Assembly (NCBI RefSeq): GCF_005222205.1
Contig: NZ_CP032348.1
Coordinates: 275,001-339,000, forward strand
From: Azospirillum brasilense
GTDB lineage: Bacteria > Pseudomonadota > Alphaproteobacteria > Azospirillales > Azospirillaceae
Direction of reading: 5' to 3'
DNA length: 64,000 nucleotides
The first letter of the stretch is position 1. Every line of letters begins with the position of its first letter. The notes under the pieces were generated by a model that was not told where the DNA came from, did not search any database, and was given only the letters and a program-made list of their open reading frames with translations. Positions 9,401-17,070 of the stretch are shown in pieces. Both the position numbers and the translations under genes were made by a program.

Positions 9401-9571
9401 GTCGGGAGAGGCGCCGGGGTAGGAGGTGGTGATGGTGATGACGGTGTTCTGAAGCTCCGGATACTGCCGGATCGGCAGATCCGTCAGCGAGCGGACGCCG
9501 ACCAGCAGGATCAGCAGGCTGACCACCAGAGCCAGGACCGGCCGTCGGATGAAGATGTCGGTGAATGACAT
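6494..9571 (-). CDS. RND multidrug efflux permease (HAE1 family)
   Basis: A 1025-residue inner-membrane proton-driven pump subunit of the AcrB/MexF type. It starts MSFTDIFIRRPVLALVVSLL (TM1), has two large periplasmic loops, and carries the TM4 proton-relay motif GLVVDDAIVVVENV with paired Asp residues. GLPVQMVIN and GLVTLIGLISKHGILMVEFA are further HAE1 signatures. Length matches MexW/MexI-like pumps. The ATG at 9571 follows GAGGA, 10 bp after the adaptor stop. It is the third gene of tetR-adaptor-permease. No outer-membrane TolC/OprM gene is adjacent, so it presumably borrows one encoded elsewhere. Substrates cannot be predicted. Confidence 0.95.
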   Translation of the reverse strand: MSFTDIFIRRPVLALVVSLLILLVGVRSLTDLPIRQYPELQNTVITITTSYPGASPDLMQGFITTPIEQAVATAEGIDYITSSSTQGVSLVTAYIRLNFNPNVAMTDVMSKVQQVKYQLPREANDPVILKSTGETTSILYMGFASPELSGAAISDYLTRVVQPLLSTVSGVAEAQILGGQTFAMRVWLDPDRMAARNIAAADVRAAIQANNYQSAPGQSKGVFVVSNITTNTGLTDVEQFRQMVVKSKDGALVRMKDIAEIELGAQSSNASVSMNGQQAIFIGINSTPTGNPLTIVEDIRKLVPELERNLPPSLKMEIVYDSTRFIQASIDEVQKTLLEAVGIVIVVIFLFLGSFRSVLIPIVTIPLSIVGAATIMLAMGFSLNLLTLLAMVLAIGLVVDDAIVVVENVHRHLEEGKSPVESALIGAREIIGPIISMTITLAAVYAPIGFLGGLTGALFREFAFTLAGSVIISGVVALTLSPMMCSLLLTRDMNEGRFARFVDRTFEKLSGWYGRRLGGALDYRAATLLFGFGVLLSVGFLFANTMSELAPEEDQGILFGITKGPQYANLDYMDAYGREMDEVFTHYPETDTRFVLNGLPTLTQGFAGMILKPWDERTRSAKELQPLVQADLGKVSGTQVFLVSPPALPGSTGGLPVQMVINSPGDYQTIFNAMERIKAAAMESGMFIVTDSDLQFNSPVVRLHVDRSKAADLGLSMQSIGDTLAVLVGGNYVNRFNLNGRSYEVIPQVPRDKRLTPETLTRYYVTAGNGAQIPLSTVVSIEMATEPNALTKYNQLPSATFSAVPMPGVTMGQAVEFLERQAREVLPAGFGHSYLSESRQYVTEGNQLMVTFAFALVVIYLVLAAQFESLRDPLVILISVPMSICGALLPLFFGLSTMNIYTQVGLVTLIGLISKHGILMVEFAREMQINERVDRRTAIEHAARVRLRPILMTTAAMVVGLLPLLTAAGAGAASRFSIGLVIVSGMLIGTLFTLFVLPAVYTVLAKDHYAASVSRRAREIAAASQ

Positions 9572-9581
9572 GGCCGGGTCC

Positions 9582-10778
9582 TCAGTTGCGCGGAACGGTC
9601 TGCGGCGGCACCAGCGCGCTCGCTTCCGTCGGCACCACGGCGGCGCCGTTGTTCAGCTTGAGCTGGCCGGAGGACACCACCCGGTCGCCGGGCTTGACCC
9701 CGTCGAGGATCTCCACCTTGCCGTCGAAGCGGTCGCCGGTCTTCACCGGGACGCGGTTGGCGACGTGGCCGTCCTTGCCCTCGGCGTCCTTCTGGGCGGC
9801 GACGACGAAGACGCTGTCGCCGTAGACCGTGTAGTCCACCGCGGTTTCCGGAATGACGATGCGGTTCGCGGCCGGCGGCTGGACGACGCGGATGTTGGCG
9901 AACATGCCGGGCAGCAGCTTGCGCTCCGGGTTCTTCAGCGTGGCGCGCACCTTGATGGCGCGGGTGTCCGGGCTGACCTGCGGCTCGATGGTCGAGATCA
10001 CCGCGTCGAAGTTGGCGCCGGGGGCGGCGTCGGCGGAGATCAGCACCGGCTGGCCGACGCGGATCTGGCTCAGCGCCTGCTCGGGCAGGGTGAAGTCGAC
10101 GAACAGGTTGGTCAGGTCGGTCAGCGTGACGACGGGGCCGCCGGCGCTGACATACTCGCCGACATTGACCTGCCGGATGCCCAGTTCGCCGTCGAAGGGG
10201 GCGCGGATCAGCTTCTGGGCGATCAGCGCCTCGGTCTTCTTGATGTTGGCGTTGGCCTCGTCGAGCTGGGCCTGGTTCTGGTCCACGGTGACCTGCGGGC
10301 CGGCCTGGTTGCGCAGCAGGTTGCGGGCGCGCTGCAGGTTGTTCTCGGCCAGCTTCGCCTGGGCGCGGTAGGCCAGCAGGTCGGCCTGGTCCGGAGCGTC
10401 GTTGAGCTGCACCAGCGGAGCGCCGGCCTTCACGCTGGCGCCCGATTCGAAGAAGATCTGGGTCACGCGCCCGACCACCTCCGGCGCCACGGTGACCTGC
10501 CGGCTGGCGGTCAGGGTGCCGATGGCGGTTGTGTATTTGGGAACGGACTGGGCCGTCGCCTCGGCGACCGAGACGGGGGTCGGCGGCGGCTTGTTGCCGG
10601 CGAAGAAGTCGGCGATGGCCTTGTTGCGGAAGTTGTTGAAGGCGTACAGGCCGCCGAACAGCACGGCCAGGATGACGGCCATAATGATGATGCGGAACGC
10701 CAGCCGCCCGCGGGTGACCGGACGGCGTGCGGTGGTCCGCTCCGGCGCGTGAGCGGAATGGTTGATGTCACTCGTCAC
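9582..10778 (-). CDS. Efflux RND periplasmic adaptor (HlyD/MexE type)
   Basis: A 398-residue membrane-fusion protein. An N-terminal anchor at about 28-48 (FRIIIMAVILAVLFGGLYAF) is followed by a barrel-sandwich/lipoyl half (TLTASRQVTVAPEVVGRV), an alpha-hairpin (about 130-185), the second lipoyl half (IRAPFDGELGIRQVNVGEYV) and beta-barrel plus membrane-proximal domains. It begins with GTG at 10778, which overlaps the tetR stop by 11 bp and follows GAGAGG, indicating translational coupling. It would bridge the RND pump to an outer-membrane channel. Confidence 0.93.
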   Translation of the reverse strand: MTSDINHSAHAPERTTARRPVTRGRLAFRIIIMAVILAVLFGGLYAFNNFRNKAIADFFAGNKPPPTPVSVAEATAQSVPKYTTAIGTLTASRQVTVAPEVVGRVTQIFFESGASVKAGAPLVQLNDAPDQADLLAYRAQAKLAENNLQRARNLLRNQAGPQVTVDQNQAQLDEANANIKKTEALIAQKLIRAPFDGELGIRQVNVGEYVSAGGPVVTLTDLTNLFVDFTLPEQALSQIRVGQPVLISADAAPGANFDAVISTIEPQVSPDTRAIKVRATLKNPERKLLPGMFANIRVVQPPAANRIVIPETAVDYTVYGDSVFVVAAQKDAEGKDGHVANRVPVKTGDRFDGKVEILDGVKPGDRVVSSGQLKLNNGAAVVPTEASALVPPQTVPRN

Positions 10779-11484
10779 GATCAGCCTCTCTCGAACGGGT
10801 CGGTTCTGGTTCTGTTGATTGGGTGCAATGCAATGATGACGTGTAAAGGGCGACCGCCTCCTCCTTCAGGCCGAGGCCGCGGAGGATGAAGGCGACCGCG
10901 TCGCGAACGGTGCGCCGCGGCTCGGCCAGGGAAGGGACGAGCGGCGTCGGCGGCAGGTGAACGGTCGCCAGGGTCGAGCCCAGCATTTCGGACAGCCAGA
11001 AGGCGTTTTCCGTCACCGGGGCCGAGGGGATGAGGTCGCCGGCGTCGCGGGCGGCGCGCAGCGACGCCACGAAGGGCGGCGCGATGTGCTCCGACATCCA
11101 GCGGCGCACCATATGGGCGAACTCCCCGTCCTCCAGCAGGCTCATGAAATAGAGCCGGAAGCGGGGGAGCATGATGTCGCGGTCGCTCGGCAGCTCGCTG
11201 GCGTAGCAGCTCACCATCGCCTGGACGTAGGCGGCGAGCGTCTCCGTGCTGGGCGGCATCGCCAGCAGCTTCGCCAGATCCTCGTCCCCGTCCACGCAGG
11301 AGCGGAAGATCGCCTCGTAGAGGGCGGCCTTGCTGGGGAAATGCTTGAAGATCAGCGCCTCCGACACGCCGGCGGCCTGCGCGATCTCCTTGGTCGTGGT
11401 GGTGGCGAAGCCCTTGCGCGCGAACAGCGGAAGGGCCGCGTCGATGATCGCCGCGCGCCGGGCCGAGTTGTCCAACCGTCCCAT
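10768..11484 (-). CDS. TetR-family repressor of the efflux operon
   Basis: A 238-residue regulator. The N-terminal TetR helix-turn-helix spans about 10-55 (RAAIIDAALPLFARKGFATT, then TTKEIAQAAGVSEALIFKHF) and the rest is a helical ligand-binding domain. The ATG at 11484 is chosen because the HTH then begins at the usual residue 8-10; longer in-frame extensions upstream run through the operator. It is first in an operon with the adaptor and RND genes, so probably autoregulated together with the pump via the palindrome at 11502-11521. Confidence 0.9.
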   Translation of the reverse strand: MGRLDNSARRAAIIDAALPLFARKGFATTTTKEIAQAAGVSEALIFKHFPSKAALYEAIFRSCVDGDEDLAKLLAMPPSTETLAAYVQAMVSCYASELPSDRDIMLPRFRLYFMSLLEDGEFAHMVRRWMSEHIAPPFVASLRAARDAGDLIPSAPVTENAFWLSEMLGSTLATVHLPPTPLVPSLAEPRRTVRDAVAFILRGLGLKEEAVALYTSSLHCTQSTEPEPTRSREADRDE

Positions 11485-11501
11485 GATTAACCTTATGGCA
11501 T

Positions 11502-11521
11502 AAGTGAGTACTAACTCACTT
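11502..11521. promoter_or_regulatory. TetR operator
   Basis: Perfect 8-bp inverted repeat AAGTGAGT-ACTA-ACTCACTT, 17 bp upstream of the tetR start codon. This is a typical AcrR/TetR-family operator layout. Binding by the adjacent TetR protein is inferred. Confidence 0.75.
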
Positions 11522-11669
11522 TGTTCGGGCCGGAGATACCACGGCGCGGCGGGGCTGTCCATGGTGGTCATCGGAGCGGCGTGCGAGGCGCGAATTAGCG
11601 CTTGACCTTCCCGCCGCTGGAAGGTGGAAACTGTGCGGTGTGATGCCGATGCAGGAGCGGGAAACGACG

Positions 11670-12074
11670 ATGGCGCGGGGTGGATGCACCCTTGTCGGAT
11701 CGGTGCCGATGGGGCGGCTGATGGCGGCGCTGCTGCTGCTGGCCGCGCTGGCGCTGTTCGCGCCGTCCCCAGCGCAGGCCCACATCCATGCCGGCGCCCA
11801 TGGACAGAACCATGCCGCATCCTCGGCTTCTCCGCCGGCCAACGCCGTCTGGATGGGCGATGCCGACCACGCGCCGCCGTCGGACGACGCCTGCGCGGGG
11901 AGGAACGGTCTGTCCTGCGGTGGCGCCTGTCCGATGATGCTGTCGGGCATCGCCGCCACGGCGGCCTTCCCGACGCCGCCGCTCCGTGCGTCCGCGCCCT
12001 TCCGGCCGACCGGCCTGCTTCCGGAGGGAATCGGCCCGCCCCCCGCCCTCAGACCACCACGCCTGGCCGTTTGA
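11670..12074 (+). CDS. Small exported His/Cys-containing protein upstream of multicopper oxidase
   Basis: A 134-residue protein (144 from the alternative GTG at 11640). It has a hydrophobic signal segment (MAALLLLAALALFAPSPAQA) ending in AQA, then a short mature region with HIHAGAHGQNHA and GLSCGGACPMMLSG. His, Met and paired Cys suggest metal binding, comparable to small CopL/DUF2946-like copper accessory proteins, but no family is confidently recognised. It lies 75 bp upstream of a Tat multicopper oxidase on the same strand, which supports a copper-handling role by association. The start is uncertain among three in-frame codons. Confidence 0.6.
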   Translation: MARGGCTLVGSVPMGRLMAALLLLAALALFAPSPAQAHIHAGAHGQNHAASSASPPANAVWMGDADHAPPSDDACAGRNGLSCGGACPMMLSGIAATAAFPTPPLRASAPFRPTGLLPEGIGPPPALRPPRLAV

Positions 12075-12149
12075 CCGGACATCCACGCCCGGGCCGCGTC
12101 TTCGTGGCGCGCCAAGGGCCGGCATTTCCCGAAAACGGACCATTGCATC

Positions 12150-13673
12150 ATGACGATTCTTCAAACCCGCCGCCGTTTCCTGGAGTCCGCGGCGTCGGTC
12201 GCCGCGCTGGGCGGCCTGTCCGCCCTCATCCCCGCGGCCGTGCGCCCGGCGCGGGCCGAGGCTCCCCTCCGACTAGCCGTCGAGCGGAGGGTGCTGGAGG
12301 TGATGGGCAAGCCCGCCTCCGTCTTCGGCATTCGCCAGCCGGACGGCACCTCCGGCCTGTTCCTCGATCCGGGGCAGCGCTTCCGGGTCGATCTGGCGAA
12401 CCGGGCGGGGGAGGACGCGGTCATCCACTGGCACGGCATGACCCCGCCCTACGCCCAGGACGGCGTGGCCGACGCGAACCGCCCGCTGATCCGCGACGGC
12501 GCCAGCCAGGACTACGACTTCGAGCCGCGGCCCGGCACCCACTGGATGCACTCGCACCACGGCCTTCAGGAGCAGCGGCTGATGGCGGCCCCGCTGATCG
12601 TCCGCACCGCCGAAGACCGGCGCGCGGACGCGCAGGAGGTCACCGTGCTGCTGCACGATTTCACCTTCAAGGACCCTGCCCAGGTGCTCGCCGGGCTGAC
12701 CGGCGGCACCATGAATCATGGCGGGATGGATCACGGCGGCGGTCACGATGGCGGGCATGGCGGGGGACATGGAGGCGGCCACGGCGGCCATGGCGGCGCC
12801 ATGCCGATGATGGACCACGCGAACATGACGGGCATGGGCGGCATGCCCATGGCCGCCATGGACCTCAACGACGTGGAGTACGACGCCTACCTCGCCAACG
12901 ACCGCACGCTCGACGACCCGGAGGTGGTGCGGGTGGAGCGCGGCGGGCGGGTCCGGCTGCGGCTGATCAACGGGGCGACCTCGACGGCCTTCCACATCGA
13001 CCTCGGCGCCCTCGACGGCACGGTGGTCGCGGCGGACGGCAACCCGGTCCAGCCGGTGACCGGGCGGCGCTTCGGCATGGTCATGGGCCAGCGGCTGGAC
13101 ATCCTCGTCCAGCTTCCCGCCGGGGGCGGCGCCTTCCCCATCCTGGCGCAGCGGGAGGGCGAACGCCAGCGCACCGGCGTCATCCTCGCCACCCCCGGCG
13201 CGCCGGTGGGCAAGACCGCCGTCCTCGCGGACGGCGCCGCCGGACCGGTGGACCTGTCGCTGGAGCGGCGGCTGACGGCGCTCGACCCCCTGTCGCAGCG
13301 CCCGGTGGGCGCGGCCTTCACCATCCGGCTGACCGGCGGCATGGCCCCCTATGCCTGGACCATCGACGACCGCCCCTTCGGCGAGCACCGGCCGCTGACC
13401 GTCCGCAAGGGGCAGCGGGTGAGCATCACCATGGTCAACGAAAGCCCGATGGCGCACCCGATGCATCTGCACGGCCAGCATTTCCAGGTGACCGCGCTCA
13501 ACGGGACGGCACTGGCCGGGGCGGTGCGCGACACGGTGCTGGTGCCGATGAACGGGTCCGCCACCATCGCCTTCGACGCCGACAATCCGGGGCGCTGGCC
13601 GTTGCACTGCCACAATCTTTTGCACATGGCGACGGGGATGATGACCGAACTGGTGTGTGAACAAACCATATGA
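12150..13673 (+). CDS. Tat-exported multicopper oxidase (CopA/PcoA-like)
   Basis: A 507-residue periplasmic oxidase. The twin-arginine signal RRRFLESAASVAALGG precedes an ARA cleavage site. All four copper-binding motifs are visible: HWHG, HSHHG, HPMHLHG and HCHNLLHMATGM, the last supplying the type 1 copper Cys-His-Met. Between the second and third cupredoxin domains, residues about 190-240 form a Gly/His/Met-rich insert (repeated HGG, with MPMMDHANMTGMGG), typical of CopA-type copper-resistance oxidases and cuprous oxidases. Likely role: Cu(I) oxidation or detoxification in the periplasm. Laccase-like activity on organic substrates is an alternative. Confidence 0.9.
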   Translation: MTILQTRRRFLESAASVAALGGLSALIPAAVRPARAEAPLRLAVERRVLEVMGKPASVFGIRQPDGTSGLFLDPGQRFRVDLANRAGEDAVIHWHGMTPPYAQDGVADANRPLIRDGASQDYDFEPRPGTHWMHSHHGLQEQRLMAAPLIVRTAEDRRADAQEVTVLLHDFTFKDPAQVLAGLTGGTMNHGGMDHGGGHDGGHGGGHGGGHGGHGGAMPMMDHANMTGMGGMPMAAMDLNDVEYDAYLANDRTLDDPEVVRVERGGRVRLRLINGATSTAFHIDLGALDGTVVAADGNPVQPVTGRRFGMVMGQRLDILVQLPAGGGAFPILAQREGERQRTGVILATPGAPVGKTAVLADGAAGPVDLSLERRLTALDPLSQRPVGAAFTIRLTGGMAPYAWTIDDRPFGEHRPLTVRKGQRVSITMVNESPMAHPMHLHGQHFQVTALNGTALAGAVRDTVLVPMNGSATIAFDADNPGRWPLHCHNLLHMATGMMTELVCEQTI

Positions 13674-13897
13674 ACACGAAGATTCCGGCGCGGCCCGACC
13701 GCGCCGGAACGGGTACCGCAAACGCTCCGCGCCGGTTCGGACGGATGAAACCGGCACATCCAGGCGCATTCCTTTGGGAGCGAACTTTCACGCATCACTC
13801 CCATTCACATTGGACCGGGACGTGTCACTTCTCTTCCATCTCCGGGGGCGGCAACCAATGTTCCGGGACCAATCTTCTGCGGGGGCGGCCATTGGCC

Positions 13898-14935
13898 ATG
13901 GATACGTGGTGTTATGACGGCGGTGCCGGGGGGCGCTCGGCCGCCGGGTCTGGTGGCGGGTCCGCCGGCGGTGCCGCCGGTGCGGCGGACCTGTGGCTGG
14001 ACCCGGATCTTGCGGCCCTGGAGGCGCTGTCGCTGCGGGTGCGGGACCTGGTGCTTCCGCATCTGGGCAGCGGGCCGGCCGTCTATGCGGACATTCCGGT
14101 CCATCTCAATGTCGGGGACCTGCTGATCAACCAGGCGGCGGAAACCCTCTTCACCGACGGCGGGGTGGAGATCCGCGAGCGGGTGACGCTGGGCAACGCC
14201 CGGCGCCTGCTGCGCCGCCAGCGCGACGGGCAGGCAGCGATCCTGCTGCACGGCGGCGGCAATTTCGGCGACCTCTACCCCCATCACGAGACGTTCCGGC
14301 AGAAGGTGCTGGAGAGCTTTCCGTCCAGCCGCGTCGTTCTGCTGCCGCAGACCGTCTACTACCGCGACCGCGACCGGCTGCGCCATGACATGAAGCGCTG
14401 GGCGGCCCACCGCAATCTGGTCTTCATGGCGCGCGACGCGCCGTCGCTCGATCTGGTGCGGCCCTTTCTCGGGGAGCGGGCGATCCAGGTGCCGGACCTC
14501 GCCCACTACCTGACGCGCTACCCGACGCGGCTGACGCCTGTGCGCCCGGCCCACGACACGACCCTGCTCGTCATGGCCCGGCGCGACCAGGAATGCGCGG
14601 GGCGCCACTGGCTGCGCCAGGACTCGCCGGTCTTCGACTGGGAGGATCTGTGCGGGCCGGAGGATTTCGCCGGCTTCGCGCTGGCCGCCCGGCTGATCCG
14701 GCTGGACGACGCGGTGCCGTTGCCCGCCGACCCGCTGCGCGGCTGGTACCCCATCCGCGACCGGCTGGTCCGCAAGGCCGTCGCGCATTTCGGCGCGGCC
14801 AACGCCGTGGTCACCAACCGCCTGCACGGGATGCTGCTCGCCCTGATGATGGGGTTGCCGGTGCAGGTGCGCGACAACTCCTACGGCAAGCTGACCAACT
14901 ACATCGACAGCTGGCTCGCCGATTGGAAACGCTGA
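13898..14935 (+). CDS. Polysaccharide pyruvyl transferase family protein
   Basis: A 345-residue protein with the PS_pyruv_trans pattern: HLNVGDLLINQAAETLF near the N-terminus, AILLHGGGNFGDLYPHH, VVLLPQTVYY, and near the C-terminus VVTNRLHGMLLALMMGLPV. Family members (ExoV, PssK, CsaB) transfer pyruvate from PEP to sugar residues of exopolysaccharide or cell-wall polymers. The start is uncertain. ATG 13898 is preferred because the preceding in-frame stretch is low-complexity and overlaps the oxidase gene. It is followed 73 bp later by a PP-loop ATPase gene on the same strand. No glycosyltransferase cluster surrounds it. Confidence 0.8.
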   Translation: MDTWCYDGGAGGRSAAGSGGGSAGGAAGAADLWLDPDLAALEALSLRVRDLVLPHLGSGPAVYADIPVHLNVGDLLINQAAETLFTDGGVEIRERVTLGNARRLLRRQRDGQAAILLHGGGNFGDLYPHHETFRQKVLESFPSSRVVLLPQTVYYRDRDRLRHDMKRWAAHRNLVFMARDAPSLDLVRPFLGERAIQVPDLAHYLTRYPTRLTPVRPAHDTTLLVMARRDQECAGRHWLRQDSPVFDWEDLCGPEDFAGFALAARLIRLDDAVPLPADPLRGWYPIRDRLVRKAVAHFGAANAVVTNRLHGMLLALMMGLPVQVRDNSYGKLTNYIDSWLADWKR

Positions 14936-15008
14936 GACCTCCGGGAACGTTTGCGCCCCGCATCCGTCTGTCATCCCGGAACACGGGCTGAAGAGGGCGT
15001 CGGCGGGC

Positions 15009-16283
15009 ATGGCGGGCAGGGGGTTGCACATCGGAGTCGAGGAGACGGCAAGCGGCGGTCTGGTCCGCCGCACCGTCCTGCTGTCCGAGGACGGCGCCCG
15101 CCGTCGGCACCGCGTGGTCTACGAGTTCGAGGACCCGGCCGGAACGGCGGCGGACCGGCCGATGGACGGGACGGTGATGGCCGTCCTGTTCCACGCCATG
15201 GAGCGGGGACTTCCCGTCCATGTGCACGGGCCGCTGACCCGCACGGCGCTGCACAACATCGACGCGCTTCAGGGAGTGTGGCGGCGCTGGCGTCCCGACC
15301 GCTATCGGACGGTGGAGATCATCCCGGAGACGGTCGTCGACCGCACCGCGCCCAAGCCGGGGCGGCGGGCCATCGCCGCCTATTCCGGCGGGCTGGACAG
15401 CACCTTCACCATCCTGCGCCACCGGCTTCTCCTGCCGCCGGAACGCCGCCACAGTGTCGGCGCGCTTCTCATGGTGCACGGTTTCGACGTGGAACTGGAC
15501 CGGTCCGAGGATTTCGAGCGGCTGGTCGAGCGCACCCGGCCCTTCCGCGAACTGGTCGGGCTGGACCTGCGCGTGGTGCGCACCAACAGCAAGGAGCTGC
15601 ATCTCCAGAACTGGCAGGATTCCCACGCGGCGGAACTGGCGGCCTGCCTGCACCTCCACGAGGCGGAGTTCGAGTTCGGGCTGATCGGCAGCACCAAGCC
15701 GTACGACGCGCTGGTCATCCCCTACGGCACCACGCCGATCGCCGACCATCTGCTGTCCGGCGACGGCTTCTCCATCGTCCATGACGGCGCCGCCTATTCC
15801 CGGACGGAGAAGGCGGCGGCGGTTGCCGTCCATCCGGAGGCGGTGCGCTCCCTGCGCGTCTGCTGGGAGGGGGCGGAGCAATTCCGGAACTGCGGCGTGT
15901 GCGAGAAATGCGTGCGCACCCGGATGAACTTCGCCGCCGCCGGGGTGATCGCCCCGGACTGCTTCGACGGGCCGCTGGACCCGACCCGCATCGCCGGCAT
16001 CCCGGTGCGCAACGAGCCGCAGGCGGCGGAGCTGCGCTCCATCCTCGACTACGCCCGCCAGAACGCGGTGGAGGGAGAGTGGCTGGAGCGGCTGAAGGAG
16101 CGGGTGCGCGCCATCCAGCCGGATTTTGGCCAATCCGAGGGTGGCTCCTCCGAACCCCGTCCTGTCCGGGCGGTGAAGGGCGCCGCCGCCTCGCTGCGGC
16201 AGGCGGCGGTGGGGCTGCTCGACGCGATGGAGCTGAAGCAGCCGCTCAAGCGGGTCCGCAACCGGCTGCGGACCCGCGGCTGA
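15009..16283 (+). CDS. QueC-like PP-loop ATPase with Cys4 metal site
   Basis: A 424-residue protein. The PP-loop SGGLDSTF (about residues 124-131) defines an N-type ATP pyrophosphatase. Downstream, CWEGAEQFRNCGVCEKC matches the zinc site of 7-cyano-7-deazaguanine synthase QueC (Cys, then Cys-x2-Cys-x2-Cys). The protein is nearly twice QueC length (about 230), with about 120 extra N-terminal and 100 extra C-terminal residues. It may therefore use a different substrate: amidation, nitrile formation or adenylation of a carboxylate. It follows a polysaccharide pyruvyl transferase gene, hinting at surface-polymer modification. Its 3' end overlaps the convergent permease gene by 38 bp. Confidence 0.72.
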   Translation: MAGRGLHIGVEETASGGLVRRTVLLSEDGARRRHRVVYEFEDPAGTAADRPMDGTVMAVLFHAMERGLPVHVHGPLTRTALHNIDALQGVWRRWRPDRYRTVEIIPETVVDRTAPKPGRRAIAAYSGGLDSTFTILRHRLLLPPERRHSVGALLMVHGFDVELDRSEDFERLVERTRPFRELVGLDLRVVRTNSKELHLQNWQDSHAAELAACLHLHEAEFEFGLIGSTKPYDALVIPYGTTPIADHLLSGDGFSIVHDGAAYSRTEKAAAVAVHPEAVRSLRVCWEGAEQFRNCGVCEKCVRTRMNFAAAGVIAPDCFDGPLDPTRIAGIPVRNEPQAAELRSILDYARQNAVEGEWLERLKERVRAIQPDFGQSEGGSSEPRPVRAVKGAAASLRQAAVGLLDAMELKQPLKRVRNRLRTRG

Positions 16284-17067
16284 GCTGTTCGTTCCGTAGC
16301 CGGCCGTCCCGTCGCGCGCCGAGCAGCCGCATCGCCACCAGCATCAGCAAAGCGGCCGCCAGCAGCAGGATGGCGCAGGCCACGGCGATGCCGGTCTCCC
16401 CGGTGGCGATGTTGAGGAAGACGGCCATGGGCAGCGTTTCGGTCTTCATGCGGGTGGCCCCGGCGACCATCAGCGTGGCGCCGAACTCGCCCAGCGCCCG
16501 CGCCCAGGCCAGCACGGCCCCCGCCGCGATGCCCCTGGCGGCCAGCGGCAGCTCCACCCGCCAGAACACGGTCCAGGGGGAGGCGCCCAGCGACTGCGCC
16601 GCGATGGCGCAGCTCCGGTCGACGGACCGGAAAGCGGCCGTGGCGGTGCGCACCACGACCGCCGTGGACACGAAGGCCAAAGCCACCACCACACCCGCGG
16701 GAGAGAACAGCAACTCCATTCCCAGCTCCGGGAATGGCCCGTTGCGCCCGAGCAGGAACAGCAGACCCAGCCCGGCGACCAGCGGCGGCATGACCAGCGG
16801 CACGTCGAGCAGCGTGTCGAGCAGGAGCTTCCCCGGAAAACGCCGCCGCGCCATCAGGTAGGCCGCCGGCATGCCGAGGACCAGCGCGATCCCCAGCGCC
16901 GCGACGGAGGTCAGCGCCGACAGCCGCAGCGCGAACAGCGTTTCCACGCTGGTCAGTGCGGCCCGGAGGTCGCCCGGGGGCAGGCGGGCCAGCAAGGCGA
17001 CCAGCACGCCCGCGATCGTCAGCGCGACGACGGCGAGCGGCAGGGCGAGGAGGGCGGCAAAGCCCAT
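16246..17067 (-). CDS. ModB/TupB-like oxyanion ABC permease
   Basis: A 273-residue integral membrane protein with about six helices. The BPD_transp_1 EAA-type signature is visible as AAQSLGASPWTVFWRVELPL, followed by ARALGEFGATLMVAGATRMK. The GEFGATLMVAG string is characteristic of molybdate, tungstate and sulfate permeases (ModB, CysW, TupB). It starts 3 bp after the binding-protein gene. No ModC/TupC ATPase gene follows; the next gene is convergent. The partner ATPase must be encoded elsewhere or shared. Confidence 0.83.
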   Translation of the reverse strand: MGFAALLALPLAVVALTIAGVLVALLARLPPGDLRAALTSVETLFALRLSALTSVAALGIALVLGMPAAYLMARRRFPGKLLLDTLLDVPLVMPPLVAGLGLLFLLGRNGPFPELGMELLFSPAGVVVALAFVSTAVVVRTATAAFRSVDRSCAIAAQSLGASPWTVFWRVELPLAARGIAAGAVLAWARALGEFGATLMVAGATRMKTETLPMAVFLNIATGETGIAVACAILLLAAALLMLVAMRLLGARRDGRLRNEQLSRGSAAGCGPA

Positions 17068-17070
17068 CCG

